DNA of 56,278 nucleotides from Prosthecobacter debontii (GTDB lineage: Bacteria > Verrucomicrobiota > Verrucomicrobiia > Chthoniobacterales > Chthoniobacteraceae). Position numbers and translations under genes: made by a program. The stretch is taken from the NCBI GenBank assembly GCA_945861385.1, contig CAMAUI010000014.1, positions 1-56,278 on the forward strand, read 5' to 3'. Below, piece by piece: positions 24,601 through 34,475 of the stretch. The notes beneath the pieces were generated by a model. That model saw nothing but the letters and a program-made list of their open reading frames with translations. It made no database searches and was not told where the DNA came from. Within the stretch, counting starts at the first letter, position 1; each line of letters begins with the position of its first letter.

Positions 24601-27470
24601 CGGAAGAGAAAGATGTACGTCTTGTTGAGCGGGCGGAGCCGCGCGCGGTAGAGTTCGTTCTTCTTGACGATCAACTGGCGCAAATCCTCGACCTGATCGA
24701 GGTCCGGGCCGGCGGAAATGGCAACGCCCTTACTCCAATCCTCGGCCCCGGCCTCGAGGCGGACTTCCCCGTCGATCTTCAGCGCCGCATCGCCCGCGGC
24801 GACGACACGCGCCGGAGTGCTCCAGGCGAGGGTGGGCAGCGTATCGGTCGTGAGGTCGAAACGAACTCCGCGATTCGTCGTTTCAACCCCGCTCAGCCGC
24901 GCCCGGCTGGACTGGAGAGCCTTGCCGCCATCTGCCACGACGACACCCGGCCCGTCCTCCTGGACGCCGAGCTGGCGGAGCACCGTTTCCGCCATCCGCT
25001 GATAACCGAGCCGGTTGAGATGCATGCCATTTTCCGTGAGGCGCTCGTCCGGGCCGCGGGCCACGAGGGAGTCGAAAAGTTCGACGAAACGGTGGCCGCG
25101 CTTCTTCGCGACTTCGGCGATCCACGCGGAGGTGGCCTGCAAGCGGCGGTTCGCCTCCGTGGGATCGGGCATCGGCGGGCCGAACGACTCGTGCCGCGGC
25201 GGTGCGAGCAGAATGAGTTTCGCGCCGGTCTTTTCGAGCGAGGTCAGCAGTTCCTCGTACCCTTCCTGAAACCGTTTGAAGCCTGCGTCGCCGTCGGCAA
25301 ACGCCGCTTCGCCGCCGTAGCCAACGATCAAGGTCGTCGGACGGGCGTCGGCGACCTGATCCATCAGGACCGAGTAGCCAAACCCCTGCTTGGCGCTGGG
25401 CGGTTGCCACGAGCGGGTGTTTTGGTCGGAGCCAAACTCCGAGCGGGCCGTGCCAAACACGTCATCCGCCGGCCAGCCGAGATTGCGGAACGTGAGGTCG
25501 TGATGCGGCCAGCGCGCGGTCAGGGCCGTTTCGAGGAAATCGTATTTTTCCATCCCGGAAATCAGCGTGTTGCCGAGGAAGACAACCCGATTCCGTGGGC
25601 GATCAGGCGCGACCGCGACTTTCCTGTCGGCGTCGTTGTCGAGATTGCCGTCGAGTTTCCAGTGACCCACGACCGCCTCCGGCACCGGTTCCACTTTGCC
25701 CGCCACAAGCTGGGCGACCTGCTCGTCGGTCAAAGCACCGGTGTAAACGCGCATGTCGTCGATGCCTCCGTTGAAAGGCTCATTGCGCCCGTTGTAAGCG
25801 CCGATGGAGCCGACCGTCGGCCGGCCCGGAGCGAGCTTCCCGGGCTGCTCCAGTTCGCCGACTTTCTTGCCGTCGATGTAGAGCCGCATCTGCTTTCCAT
25901 CGAAGGTCCCCGCCACATGATGCCACTGGCCGTCGATGAGTTTCGCGGGTTCGTAGGCGGCGGAAATCTCCGTGTATTTGCCACCGATTCCCAGCCCGAA
26001 CCACAGCCCCCAAATCCCCTTGGCCCCGCCGATCGCCATGAAGCGGCGGTCGCCTCCGTCCTCGATGCGGAAGACGGTTTGCTTGCCCTTCGACTCCACG
26101 GTCGGCTTGATCCACGCGCAGACCGTGGTCCCATCGAGCGGGCGCAATTCGGGATACGCGGGAATGCGGATCATCGCGGCCTTCGGATCGAACTCGATCG
26201 CCTTGCCGGTCTTCCCCTCGATGTATTTCGGCTCCCCGTCTTCCGCGCTCGCGCTGCGTTTGGCCGGCGCGGGCGGCGGCGGGAGTGCCGCTGTCTTGAT
26301 GGATGATGCTTCGCTGAACGCACCGGCGGCACCGCTGTCGGCGATGATCCTGACTTTCCACCAGACCTCCGCCGCCGCGGGCAAAGCGGCCCCGCGATAC
26401 GGCACCTCCGCGTTCTGCGCCGATTGCCGCCAACCGCTGTCCCACAGATCGCCGACACCGGCGTCGAGTTTCTTGCGATCGCTCGCGACGAGGACATGGA
26501 AGGCCGTTTGTTTTCCGCCGACCGCGGGCGGTTGCCAGCCGAGGGAAAACTCATTCAGCGTGAGGCCGAGCGGGTTCGCGACCGGCTTGGCGACGAGATC
26601 GCGGGGCGGTTGCACGCGGAGATTGATCGCGGCGTAGGGGTCCTGGGGACGCTTCGCCGGATCGACGTATCCGGCCAGATCCCGCATCGCGATCACCGTG
26701 TATTTTTCATCCTTCAGATACTGCATGTATCTCGTGAACTCCGCCTGACTCGCACTCACCCAGCGATGTTCCAACGCCGGAACTCCGTGAAAATTCAGCA
26801 CGCAGATTTTGCCGTCCCGCGCCTGCTCGACGGCCCACTTCAAATCGTCGAAGCTCCACTTTGGCCCCGCGTAGCCCGTCGTCGGAATCAGCAGCGGGTG
26901 ATCGCTCTTCGGGTCGTAGGCCGGCCCGCGAGCGCCTTCGCCGCCGTCGGGAAATTCAGGGTCCACACCCCGCCGCGCGAACAGGAATCCCAGTCCCTCC
27001 AGCGTCCGCACGGCCTCCAGGCTGTGGTGGTAGCCCGGATAGCAAAACGTCGTGGTCTTCGGGATTCCATTTTCGATGCACCGCTGGTCAATGTGCTTCA
27101 CCGACGCGGTGAGCTTCTCCTGCGAAAGCCTGGCGACATTTTCGTGATGCTGCGTGTGGTTGCCGATCTCGAAGCCCATGTCGTGCAGTTCGCGGATGTC
27201 CTGCCACGAGAGGTAGCGCTCCTTGTTCTTGAGAAAGCCGAGGCCCTCCGTGACGTAGAAGGTCGCGCCGAACCCGTGCTTTTTCAGAACGTCCGCGACG
27301 AACGTGCGGTCCGACTTGTTCCCGTCGTCGAACGTGAGCACGACGAGTTTGTCCGGGATCGGCTGCAACTCCTTCGCGTGCCCCGGCACCGTGAAGAAAC
27401 CCGCCAGCGAAAGTACGATCGAGCCAATGATGGCGAGGCCGGGAATGTGGGAGCGTGCGTTCGAGTTCAT
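21621..27470 (-). CDS. Giant secreted fusion: NodB deacetylase, LamG, SGNH, dehydrogenase propeller, HEAT, cytochrome c
   Basis: 1949 aa from ATG 27470 with a signal or anchor segment (about 8-32). Domains: NodB polysaccharide deacetylase (40-280) with TFDDG at 46-50 and HTQHH at 105-109; a fibronectin-like linker; LamG/concanavalin-like domain (about 420-600); SGNH hydrolase-like domain (about 622-830); TIGR02604-type beta-propeller (about 1015-1390; ILEDTDNDGRADKHTVFAEG); HEAT repeats (about 1380-1790); a TIGR02603-type heme-c domain with CTTCH at 1821-1825. Propeller, HEAT and heme are the standard PVC core, usually about 1000 aa; the first 1000 residues are additions. It is probably a periplasmic or surface enzyme that deacylates and oxidises carbohydrate. 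The upstream gene glgE is divergent. Its last 111 bp are duplicated at 19244. Confidence 0.88.
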   Translation of the reverse strand: MNSNARSHIPGLAIIGSIVLSLAGFFTVPGHAKELQPIPDKLVVLTFDDGNKSDRTFVADVLKKHGFGATFYVTEGLGFLKNKERYLSWQDIRELHDMGFEIGNHTQHHENVARLSQEKLTASVKHIDQRCIENGIPKTTTFCYPGYHHSLEAVRTLEGLGFLFARRGVDPEFPDGGEGARGPAYDPKSDHPLLIPTTGYAGPKWSFDDLKWAVEQARDGKICVLNFHGVPALEHRWVSASQAEFTRYMQYLKDEKYTVIAMRDLAGYVDPAKRPQDPYAAINLRVQPPRDLVAKPVANPLGLTLNEFSLGWQPPAVGGKQTAFHVLVASDRKKLDAGVGDLWDSGWRQSAQNAEVPYRGAALPAAAEVWWKVRIIADSGAAGAFSEASSIKTAALPPPPAPAKRSASAEDGEPKYIEGKTGKAIEFDPKAAMIRIPAYPELRPLDGTTVCAWIKPTVESKGKQTVFRIEDGGDRRFMAIGGAKGIWGLWFGLGIGGKYTEISAAYEPAKLIDGQWHHVAGTFDGKQMRLYIDGKKVGELEQPGKLAPGRPTVGSIGAYNGRNEPFNGGIDDMRVYTGALTDEQVAQLVAGKVEPVPEAVVGHWKLDGNLDNDADRKVAVAPDRPRNRVVFLGNTLISGMEKYDFLETALTARWPHHDLTFRNLGWPADDVFGTARSEFGSDQNTRSWQPPSAKQGFGYSVLMDQVADARPTTLIVGYGGEAAFADGDAGFKRFQEGYEELLTSLEKTGAKLILLAPPRHESFGPPMPDPTEANRRLQATSAWIAEVAKKRGHRFVELFDSLVARGPDERLTENGMHLNRLGYQRMAETVLRQLGVQEDGPGVVVADGGKALQSSRARLSGVETTNRGVRFDLTTDTLPTLAWSTPARVVAAGDAALKIDGEVRLEAGAEDWSKGVAISAGPDLDQVEDLRQLIVKKNELYRARLRPLNKTYIFLFRRHEMGHLAYEMDDFQRLAEEQEELIARLRVPRPHRYAIERIDEWKSPRNYPDHEVPKDIPTPDPAAELKAFTLAEGLEINLFAADPMIANPINMNWDSRGRLWVSTSTTYPHIKPGRPPNDRIVILEDTDNDGRADKHTVFAEGLLVPHSVMPVKGGAYVCSATELLFLADADGDDVSESRRAVFSGFGNADVHHMIHGLRWAPWGDLHITQSIYINSFVETPHGPRRMNGSGIWRFRPETLQLDPLALGMINPWGFAIDRWGQSFATDGAAGQGPHYVFPGVAFSRAVGAHRVLKGLIPGKPNNTGAEFISGRHFPDHWQGSIIGNDFRANRTVRYEMKASASGYTAAEVETVLHSKHRSFRPVDIKMGPDGALYIVDWYNAIIDHGEVDFHHPLRDKSHGRIWRVTAKGRPLVERPKIHGAPIPALLNMLKAPEQYTRAQANRELASRPAEELAKPVLDWIAALDTAHPDYEQHRLEGLWVLMTHRIEPPALVENILRSPDHRARAAAVRAVSNWRSEAGKIDRLGLLTKAVEDEHAQVRLEAVNALRGLGTLEAASAALRAFDRERDDNLNFALELTVRALRNVWLPALETGKPVFDGNAARLNFALREVNDPRAVGRLLEIVQRGGLEGEQLANAARTVAALGTPEHLDALLALPPALLPAVAEGARSNAAKASQTARLIELLNGDAALAAAAAELCGRWGVSAAIDPMVKLLREKDLPSAAGALARLGAFEHLKAINTPNSIAAWASAQPAQALPAAIAKFSEPVVAAYLQHTEGPAVLAGWLANVKVPEALAIAATRLAQTSGRDVAPLIAALQTAGNLKTVGLQLTLEDRRTLLADAAAKGDAARGRDIYHRKELLCTTCHTIDNQGGQLGPNLSTVGSYMTPESLLESLLNPSTAIKQGYETILLTTKDNAVVTGLLQRKTGDAHLLRDPAGNIVSIPNSNIAKIDTSSVSLMPPGLTASLRRDELIDLMRFLTSRGKKDEPAK

Positions 27471-27604
27471 GGGGAGATTCGATGCACTTTTCAACGGGCA
27501 CGGTAAATCAAATGATCACGCAGTCAGCATGTTTTCATGGCCGGGACGTTTGCGGTCAGGGTGCGTCCTTGCGGCAGTCTTGCGGAGTGTGGCACTGTGC
27601 GGGG

Positions 27605-29710
27605 ATGCCATTGCGTCCATTTTCCGTCGTGATCGAAAACGTGGGCCCGCTCGTGAACGGCGGGAGGTACCCGGTGAAGCGGATCGGGGGCGAGCGGCTC
27701 ACCGTGTGGGCGGATATTTTCAAGGACGGCCACGATGAGGTGTCCGCGGTGCTGAAATGGCGCCGGGCGGGCGCACGGAAATGGAACGAGGCGGCGATGA
27801 ATTGCGTGGATCCGTGGACGAAGGATCACTGGCGGGGCGAGTGTGTCTTCGAGGATATCGGGATGCACGAGTTCACGATCGAGGCGTGGGGGGACTTTTG
27901 GAAATCCTGGCAGCACGAGTGGCACATGAAGTTCGAGGCGAGGCAGCCCGACTTGAGAAGCGAGACGCTGGAAGGCGCGGCATTCATCGAGAGTGCGGCG
28001 AAGCTCGCAGCCGCGAGGAAGGGCGCCGCGGACGCCGGCAAGCTGCGCGCCATCGCGAAGGAGATGAAAGCGGCCGCCCCGGAGCGTGCGAACGAGATCG
28101 CCCACGATGCGGAAATTTCGCGGCTGATGGGGCTCTACGCGGATCGCTCGCTGAGTACGGAATTTGTCTGCACTTTTGCCGGGGCCGGCGAACTGATGGC
28201 GGAGAAAAACAAGGCCGCATGGCGCTATCCACGCGTGCAGGTGGACCGTGAGCGCGCTGGCTTCGCGGCGTGGTACGAGTTTTTTCCGCGCAGCGCGGAA
28301 GGGCGGGGCGATCGAGGCTCGAAGTTCCGCGACTGCCTGCCGCGCGTGGACTACGCGAAGGCCATGGGCTTCGACGTGATTTATTTTCCGCCCGTTCACC
28401 CCATCGGCGTCACTGCGCGCAAGGGACGCAATAATTCACTGACGTGCCAGGCGGGCGAACCCGGCGTGCCTTATGCGATCGGCAACCGGCATCAGGGCTG
28501 CCCGAATGGCGGCGGCCACCGTGACGTGGCGCCGGAGCTCGGAACGCTGGCGGATTTCGACTGGCTGGTGGGTGAAATTCATGCGCGCGGGATGGAGGTC
28601 GCGCTCGATTTTGCGATCAACTGCTCGCCCGACCACCCCTATGTCCACGAGCATCCCGAGTGGTTCCACCACCGGCCGGACGGGACGATCAAGTACGCGG
28701 AGAATCCGCCGAAAAAGTACGAGGACGTGTATCCGATGAACTACCATTGCGAGACGTGGCGTGAGCTGTGGGCGGAACTTGCGGGCGTCATCGAATTCTG
28801 GTGCGAACACGGCGTCCGCACTTTCCGCGTGGACAATCCGCACACAAAGCCGGTGGCCATGTGGGAGTACATCATCGCGCGCGTGCAAGCGCGCTTCGCA
28901 GATGCGGTGTTCCTGAGCGAGGCATTCGCGCGCCCGAAGATGATGCGCGCGCTGGCGAAAGCGGGTTTCACACAGAGCTACACGTATTTCACATGGCGCA
29001 ACACGCCGAGGGGCCTGCGCGAACATCTGACCGAGCTGACGCGCGGTGAGAGCGCGGACTACATGCGGCCGAACCTGTTTGCGAACACGCCGGACATTCT
29101 GCCGAGCTATCTCCAGTTTGGCGGGAAGCCCGCCTTCGAGGTGCGCGCCGTTCTTGCGGCCACGCTCGCGCCCGTGTTCGGCATCTACAGCGGCTTCGAG
29201 CTTTGTGAAAATGCCGGTTTGGAAAGGAAGCCGTGGGACGCGGCGGGCAACGTGAGGGGCTTCCTGGATTTGTGCGACGGCGATTACAGGCAACTCGCCC
29301 GCGAGGAGTATCTCGACAGTGAGAAATACCAGTTCAAGCCGCGCGACTGGTCGCAGCCGGGCATCCGCGCCCTGATCACGAAGCTCAACACGATCCGCCG
29401 CGAAAACCCGGCGCTGCGGCAGTTCCGCAACCTCAATTTTCAGCAATCGGACAACGACCTCATCCTCGCCTACAGCAAGAGCGACGGCGCGAACCACCTG
29501 CTCATCACCGTGAACCTCGATGCGTGGAACGCGCAGGCCACGATGGTGCATGTGCCGCTCGAGGAATTCGGCCTCGGCGATGGCCAGTCCTACTTCGTGG
29601 AGGATTTGCTCACGGGTGATCGCTATCGCTGGACTGGCCGGCGAAATTACGTCCGCCTCGTCCCGGGCGAGCGGGCCGGGCACGTGTTCCGGCTCATTGG
29701 ACCGGCATAG
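27605..29710 (+). CDS. glgE: Alpha-1,4-glucan:maltose-1-phosphate maltosyltransferase
   Basis: 701 aa from ATG 27605, the usual GlgE size, starting MPLRPFSVVIENVGPLVNGG; earlier in-frame starts lie in the divergent promoter region. An N-terminal beta domain leads to a GH13 (subfamily 3) barrel: GFDVIYFPPVHPIG, nucleophile D410 in FRVDNPHTKP, acid/base E439 in FLSEAFARP, 29 residues apart as in characterised GlgE, and NTPDILPSYL with the third carboxylate. It transfers maltosyl units from maltose-1-phosphate to alpha-glucan in the cytoplasm. The usual partners (treS, pep2/mak, glgB) are not in the window. Its stop is 10 bp from the stop of a convergent sulfatase gene. Confidence 0.93.
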   Translation: MPLRPFSVVIENVGPLVNGGRYPVKRIGGERLTVWADIFKDGHDEVSAVLKWRRAGARKWNEAAMNCVDPWTKDHWRGECVFEDIGMHEFTIEAWGDFWKSWQHEWHMKFEARQPDLRSETLEGAAFIESAAKLAAARKGAADAGKLRAIAKEMKAAAPERANEIAHDAEISRLMGLYADRSLSTEFVCTFAGAGELMAEKNKAAWRYPRVQVDRERAGFAAWYEFFPRSAEGRGDRGSKFRDCLPRVDYAKAMGFDVIYFPPVHPIGVTARKGRNNSLTCQAGEPGVPYAIGNRHQGCPNGGGHRDVAPELGTLADFDWLVGEIHARGMEVALDFAINCSPDHPYVHEHPEWFHHRPDGTIKYAENPPKKYEDVYPMNYHCETWRELWAELAGVIEFWCEHGVRTFRVDNPHTKPVAMWEYIIARVQARFADAVFLSEAFARPKMMRALAKAGFTQSYTYFTWRNTPRGLREHLTELTRGESADYMRPNLFANTPDILPSYLQFGGKPAFEVRAVLAATLAPVFGIYSGFELCENAGLERKPWDAAGNVRGFLDLCDGDYRQLAREEYLDSEKYQFKPRDWSQPGIRALITKLNTIRRENPALRQFRNLNFQQSDNDLILAYSKSDGANHLLITVNLDAWNAQATMVHVPLEEFGLGDGQSYFVEDLLTGDRYRWTGRRNYVRLVPGERAGHVFRLIGPA

Positions 29711-29720
29711 AACCACGCGT

Positions 29721-31226
29721 TCACTCCGCCTTCGTTTTCGCGGGTTTCGTCCCAAACGGGGGCATCGCCTCCGAATGGCGCGCGAGGATGCGGCGGAGTT
29801 CGCCGACGACGGCCGGGTTTTCAGCCGCGAGGTTCTTCGTTTCGCCGGGGTCGGTTTCGTAGTCGTACAACTCGAAGTCCGCGGTGTCCGGGCTGGCGCC
29901 GGGCACTTTCCATTCGATGAGACGATGGCGGTCAGTGCGGATCGCGCGTCCCATGCGCGCTCCCCGCGGGTAGCAGTGGGTGGCGTGATCGCGGATGGTT
30001 TTTTGCGGGTCGCGCAGCACGGGCACGAGGCTGAGGCCATCAATGCGCTGGGGGCCGGCCGGCGCAGGGAGTCCGGCGAGTTCGGCGAGTGTCGGGAAAA
30101 TATCCACGGTTTCCGCAAGCTGGCGCGTGCTGCTCCCCGGCTTCGCCACGCCTGGTGCGACGATGATCAGAGGGATGCGGTTTGCCTGCTCGTAGTTGGT
30201 GTGTTTCGTCCAATAGCCGTGGTCGCCGAGATGCCAGCCATGGTCGCCCCACAGGATGATGAGCGTGTTGTCGGCGAGCTTGAGCCGATCCAGCTCATCG
30301 AGCACGCGTCCGATCTGCGCATCCGTGAAACTTACGCATGCATAATACGCGTGGATGAGGGTGCGCTGGATTTTTTCATCGCGAAGATTCTCCAGGCTGA
30401 GCGGATCGTAATTCAAAATCTCGCCGCCCTTTTTCGTCGCGTAAGGCGGTGCTCCCTGCGGATCGTTCTGCCATGCAGCGAGGGGGAATGCCTTTGGATC
30501 GTGCATGTCCCAGTATTTCTTCGGAGCGGTCAGCGGCAGGTGGGGCTTCACAAATCCGAGTGCGAGAAAAAGCGGTGCGTCCCTGCGTTCCCTTGCCGCT
30601 TGCAGGCGACGGATGCCCTCATCGGCGATGCGACCGTCGGCATAGGCGTTGTCCGGAACATCGGAAATTTCCCACGCAGCCCCACGCGGGAGCGCCCTGA
30701 TCTCGCCAAGGCGCTGATTGGTGAAGAAGGCATCCTCGCGGGTGAGGCGGCCGCCGGCGGAATTTGCGGGATCGAGATATTCGACCACTTTTTCAAGCAG
30801 TGGAGGGATGCTCCACGAGGCCTTGTCGTCGTGGTTGCCGTGGCCCGTGTGCAGCACCTTGCCGACGGATTCCGCGCGCCAGCCATGTTTCATGAAGTGC
30901 TGTGTCATCGTCACTGCATCGGGCGATGCGAGGCGGAAATTTTGCGAGAGCGAGTAAATGCCGGATGTCGTCGGGCGCGAGCCGGTGAGCAGGCTGTTGC
31001 GCGAGGGTGCGCAGACAGCCTGGTTGCAAAATGCGAGGTCGAAGCGCACGCCTCGCGCAGCGAGCCGATCCATGTTCGGCGTCCTGGCGAGCCTGTCACC
31101 GTAGCAGCCGAGGACGGGTTTCAGGTCGTCCACGCAAATCAGCAGAACATTCGGGCGCGCGGTCTCCGCGGCGTATGATGGGCACAAGCCGGCAAGGGGG
31201 ATGAGGAAACGGAGGATGGTTTTCAC
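29721..31226 (-). CDS. Secreted sulfatase, iduronate-2-sulfatase type
   Basis: 501 aa starting at GTG 31226, which overlaps the stop of the upstream sulfatase (GTGA). A signal peptide ([19 protein letters not shown]) precedes [14 protein letters not shown], the metal-binding start of the arylsulfatase fold. The formylglycine motif is canonical, CAPSR at 72-76. Sequences such as [31 protein letters not shown] and the C-terminal [22 protein letters not shown] fit the iduronate-2-sulfatase-like branch. It would remove sulfate esters from polysaccharide outside the cytoplasm, after activation by a formylglycine-generating enzyme not found in this window. Last gene of a three-gene minus-strand operon. 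Confidence 0.92.
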   Translation of the reverse strand: MKTILRFLIPLAGLCPSYAAETARPNVLLICVDDLKPVLGCYGDRLARTPNMDRLAARGVRFDLAFCNQAVCAPSRNSLLTGSRPTTSGIYSLSQNFRLASPDAVTMTQHFMKHGWRAESVGKVLHTGHGNHDDKASWSIPPLLEKVVEYLDPANSAGGRLTREDAFFTNQRLGEIRALPRGAAWEISDVPDNAYADGRIADEGIRRLQAARERRDAPLFLALGFVKPHLPLTAPKKYWDMHDPKAFPLAAWQNDPQGAPPYATKKGGEILNYDPLSLENLRDEKIQRTLIHAYYACVSFTDAQIGRVLDELDRLKLADNTLIILWGDHGWHLGDHGYWTKHTNYEQANRIPLIIVAPGVAKPGSSTRQLAETVDIFPTLAELAGLPAPAGPQRIDGLSLVPVLRDPQKTIRDHATHCYPRGARMGRAIRTDRHRLIEWKVPGASPDTADFELYDYETDPGETKNLAAENPAVVGELRRILARHSEAMPPFGTKPAKTKAE

Positions 31227-32572
31227 CGGGCGGCGGATTTGAGTTCGGCGAACCGTGTGCGCATCTCCGCGAGTTGCTTCGCATGCGCAGGGTCGTTCGC
31301 GAGGTCGGTTTCCTCGCCGGGATCCACGCTCAAGTGAAAAAGCTGTGCTCGCTCAAAGTCGGGCCAGAAAAAATACTTCCAGTCCTTCCGGACAAGCGCC
31401 TCCGATGCGGGAATGAAGTCCTTCCGGATAATGATGGCGTGCTCGTAAAAAAACTCCGTGCGCCACGCTGGCTTCTCCGCGGCGAGGTAGAGCGGGGAGA
31501 AATCACTGCCCTGCATGGTGCGCGGTGCGGCGATGCCGGCGGCGCCGAGGATGGTCGGTGCGAGATCCACGTTCAGCGTGAAGTCGTCATTCGTCCCTCC
31601 GCGCTTCCCGGCGGGCATGCGCGGGTCGCGCACAATGAGCGGCACACGGATGCTCTCCTCGTGAGGATACCACTTGTCTGCGAGCCCGTGCTCGGCGTGG
31701 AAGTAGCCGTTGTCGGTGGTGAAAATAACGAGTGTCTCGTCGAGCACGCCCTGCTTTTTCAATTCATCGAGAACCCGCCCGCATACCGCGTCCACCTCCG
31801 TCGCAAGCCGGTAATAGTTTTTCATCATCGCCTGGTATTTCTCCGGCGTGTCGAATCGCAAATGCCAGCGCACGCGGCCCTCGTTTTTCTCACTCGCGAT
31901 GAATGGCGGAAGCCTTTTGAAATACTCGTCCGCCGCGGTTTTCGGCACGGGGATGACGGCATCCTGGTAGAGCCGCATGCTTTCCGGCTGCGGAAGATAT
32001 TGCTCCGGATTCCCGTCCTCCGCATGCGTCGCGAAGAACGCGAGTGTGAGGCAGAACGGCTTTTCCGCGGGCCGCGTGCGCAAGAATTCGAGCGCGTCGT
32101 CCTGGTTCTTTTGAGTGACATGGATCTGCGATCCGTCCGGGCGCTTCATCCAGTGCCTGCCGGCGTAGGCGCGGCCAAAGTCGAAGTTCTCCGCGGGAAA
32201 TTTCCCGTTATGCCACTTGCCGATGTGCGCGACGTGGTAGCCGTTCGCACGCAGCAGGCCGGGATACGTCTCCGCCCAAGGCGTCTTGAATGCGTTGAAT
32301 GCCTTGTTTCCGTGCCGCGACATCCACTGCCCCGTGAAGAGCGTCGCGCGGCTCACCCCGCAGATCGAAGTCGTCACGCAATTATGCGTGAAGCGGAATC
32401 CCTGTCCCGCGAGCTGGTCCAGGTTCGGCGTTTTCACCACGGGGTTTCCCGCGCAGCCCAGCGTGTCGTGCCGCCAGTCGTCGGCGTAGAGGACGACGAT
32501 GTTCAGCGGTTTCGCGCCGGAGGCGGGGAGCAAGCCGAGGAGGAAAATTGCCGCGGGCAGGAAAAATCTCAT
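31223..32572 (-). CDS. Secreted sulfatase with variant active-site motif
   Basis: 449 aa from ATG 32572 with signal peptide ([19 protein letters not shown]). The sulfatase fold is clear: [17 protein letters not shown], then [18 protein letters not shown] with the formylglycine Cys at 71, and [19 protein letters not shown] for metal and substrate binding. The motif reads C-G-V-S-R, with Val where Pro (or Ala) is normally needed for conversion. Overlaps the next sulfatase by 4 bp and lies 43 bp after the NHL-propeller gene, so all three are probably co-transcribed. Confidence 0.9.
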   Translation of the reverse strand: MRFFLPAAIFLLGLLPASGAKPLNIVVLYADDWRHDTLGCAGNPVVKTPNLDQLAGQGFRFTHNCVTTSICGVSRATLFTGQWMSRHGNKAFNAFKTPWAETYPGLLRANGYHVAHIGKWHNGKFPAENFDFGRAYAGRHWMKRPDGSQIHVTQKNQDDALEFLRTRPAEKPFCLTLAFFATHAEDGNPEQYLPQPESMRLYQDAVIPVPKTAADEYFKRLPPFIASEKNEGRVRWHLRFDTPEKYQAMMKNYYRLATEVDAVCGRVLDELKKQGVLDETLVIFTTDNGYFHAEHGLADKWYPHEESIRVPLIVRDPRMPAGKRGGTNDDFTLNVDLAPTILGAAGIAAPRTMQGSDFSPLYLAAEKPAWRTEFFYEHAIIIRKDFIPASEALVRKDWKYFFWPDFERAQLFHLSVDPGEETDLANDPAHAKQLAEMRTRFAELKSAAR

Positions 32573-32615
32573 CGTTTTGAAACCGCGGGCTTTTCGCAGC
32601 AGGCGAAGGCGGCGC

Positions 32616-33707
32616 TCAGCCGACCTTGCGCAGTTTCGTCACACGCCCCGTGTGGACCCACTCGGCCACGTAGATGTTGCCGGCGGGATCGAAGCATGCG
32701 TCGTGCGGATGCAGGAATTTCCCGGAAACCCATCCTTCTCCCTTCGCCGCACCACGAAGCCTCATGCCACTCTTCAGCACCTGCGCCCGCCACTCCGGGT
32801 CTTCGCCGAGGTGCGTGATGACGTTGTCGTCCTTGTCGAGCAGCGTGATGCGCGCGCTGAGATCGGGCACGAGCATCACGTCGCCGCGGACGTCCACGTT
32901 TGCGGGCAGGATGAAACCGTCGAGGGTCTTGAGGTGTTTGCCTTCGAGGGTGAACCACTGGAGCCGTTTGTTCGCGCGATCCGCGACGACGACCGACGGC
33001 TCGCGACCGGGGCGCGAGTCAATCCAGATCCCGTGGGGGGTGTTGAATTGCCCCGGGCCCTTGCCGCGCTCGCCAAACATCGAGACCCATTTGCCGTCCT
33101 TGTCGTAGCGATGGATGCGAAATGATCCGTAGCCATCCGCGAGGAAGAATCCGCCGTCCGGGAGAAATGCGTAATTGGTCGGCATGAACGCGTTGGCTCC
33201 CCAGCGTTTCGCCGGCTTCGTATCCTCGCCCTCGGGGTAGAGGTTCGACTCCATCGGCGCGCGTTTTTCCCACACGCGTTCGCCGGTGAGCGTGAGCTTC
33301 GCGAAGTTTTTCAACTGTTGATATCCCGTGACGTAGAGGAACTGATCCTTGCCCTCGGTGCGGACCTCGAGGCCATGCCCGCCACCCTGGAACTGCTCGC
33401 CGAAAGCCCGCACAAATTTCCCCTCGGCGTCGAAGACGAAGATGGACGGATGATCCTTCAGATTCTCGCGTCCCTCGTGGATGACGTAGAGCAGCCCGTC
33501 GCGATCCACGGCGACATTGTGCGTCGTCTGCCACGAGTACTTTTCCGGGAGCTGCGGCCAGGAATGGAGCACTTCGTAGCGATATTCGCCGGCGCCGATG
33601 ATGAGAGCGGTGTCGGTCTTCTGGGCGGTCAGCACACGCGGCGCTGCGAGAGCGGCGGCAGTGGTGGCGATGAACCTGCGGCGGGAAATATGAGGAGAGG
33701 CTTTCAT
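32616..33707 (-). CDS. Tat-exported NHL-repeat beta-propeller protein
   Basis: 363 aa from ATG 33707; the longer reading frame is rejected because [23 protein letters not shown] is a clear Tat signal at this start. The body consists of NHL-like blades: [84 protein letters not shown]. Six-bladed propellers of this kind may bind carbohydrate or act as peptidylglycine-lyase-like enzymes, but no catalytic residues can be assigned. First gene of the operon with the two sulfatases; divergent from the YiiX-like gene across 109 bp. Confidence 0.85.
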   Translation of the reverse strand: MKASPHISRRRFIATTAAALAAPRVLTAQKTDTALIIGAGEYRYEVLHSWPQLPEKYSWQTTHNVAVDRDGLLYVIHEGRENLKDHPSIFVFDAEGKFVRAFGEQFQGGGHGLEVRTEGKDQFLYVTGYQQLKNFAKLTLTGERVWEKRAPMESNLYPEGEDTKPAKRWGANAFMPTNYAFLPDGGFFLADGYGSFRIHRYDKDGKWVSMFGERGKGPGQFNTPHGIWIDSRPGREPSVVVADRANKRLQWFTLEGKHLKTLDGFILPANVDVRGDVMLVPDLSARITLLDKDDNVITHLGEDPEWRAQVLKSGMRLRGAAKGEGWVSGKFLHPHDACFDPAGNIYVAEWVHTGRVTKLRKVG

Positions 33708-33816
33708 AGGTGGCGGCGACGATAGTGGGACGGATCGCATGCGTCCACACTGCGGATGGAAATTTCCGGCCACGGCCTTGCATCGCCATCGCGGGTGTGC
33801 GATTTGGGACCACCAG

Positions 33817-34436
33817 ATGCCACGCATCCTCACGATTTGTGCAGTTCTGTTTCTCGCCGCCTGTGGCGGTGCGAAAACTGGCGTGCCGGTTCCCGCAGGG
33901 TACCTTCCGCAGGATGGCGACTTCGTTTTCCAGTCGCGCCGCACAATTCCATCATTGACGCGATCGAGGGCTGCACGGAATCCCCGTTTTCCCACTGTGG
34001 CATCGTAGTGCATCGCGGGGGCGAATGGCGTGTGATCGAGGCGATCGGGCCGGTGAAGGAAACACCGCTCCCGCTCTGGATCGCACAAGGCCGCGGCAAC
34101 CGCTACGTCGCCTTCCGCCTGCGAGCGCGGCTCGAAGCAAAAATCCCGGAGATCATCGCATCCGCCCAACGCTACAAGGGGAGGCCCTACGACCTCCGGT
34201 ATGATTTCGACGACGCGAAAATCTACTGCTCCGAACTCCTGTGGAAATCCGTCCGCGATGCGACGGGTGTAAAACTCGGCGTCATTCAGGCACTCGGCGA
34301 ACTCAAATGGCAGCCGTACGAGGAAGTCATCCGGCAGCTCGAAAAGGGGGAACTGCCGCTTGATCGGAAAATGATCACGCCGCGTGCGCTGACGGAGGCG
34401 CCCGAGTTGCGGGAGGTCTTCCGCTTCCGGATGTGA
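33817..34436 (+). pseudogene. YiiX/YebB-like permuted papain amidase lipoprotein, frameshifted
   Basis: The N-terminus (MPRILTICAVLFLAACGG, with lipobox LAAC) reads from ATG 33817 in one frame; the rest (PHNSIIDAIEGCTESPFSHC...) is in another. Joining them at 33939-33941 needs one added base in the C-run of cgcgccgcac and gives DFVFQSRPHNSIIDAIEG, as in the family. The permuted papain residues are present: His in FSHCGIVV and Cys in IYCSELLW. About 206 residues when joined, normal for the family. It may cleave peptidoglycan amide bonds or lipid amides at the envelope. The break could be a sequencing error rather than real loss. Confidence 0.78.
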
Positions 34437-34446
34437 CGGGGTAGAA

Positions 34447-34475
34447 CCGCCTGCGGATTCGACGGCCTCAGGCGG
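34447..34475. terminator. Hairpin between convergent genes, possible shared terminator
   Basis: CCGCCTG (34447-34453) pairs with CAGGCGG (34469-34475) around a 15-nt loop, lying between the stop of the YiiX-like gene and the end of the sugar transferase gene, overlapping the latter's stop. No T-run is seen. Confidence 0.3.

Noticed and set aside
19100..27600. Search for an integron integrase or other recombinase next to the cassettes
   Set aside because: No tyrosine recombinase motifs on either strand of the neighbouring reading frames.
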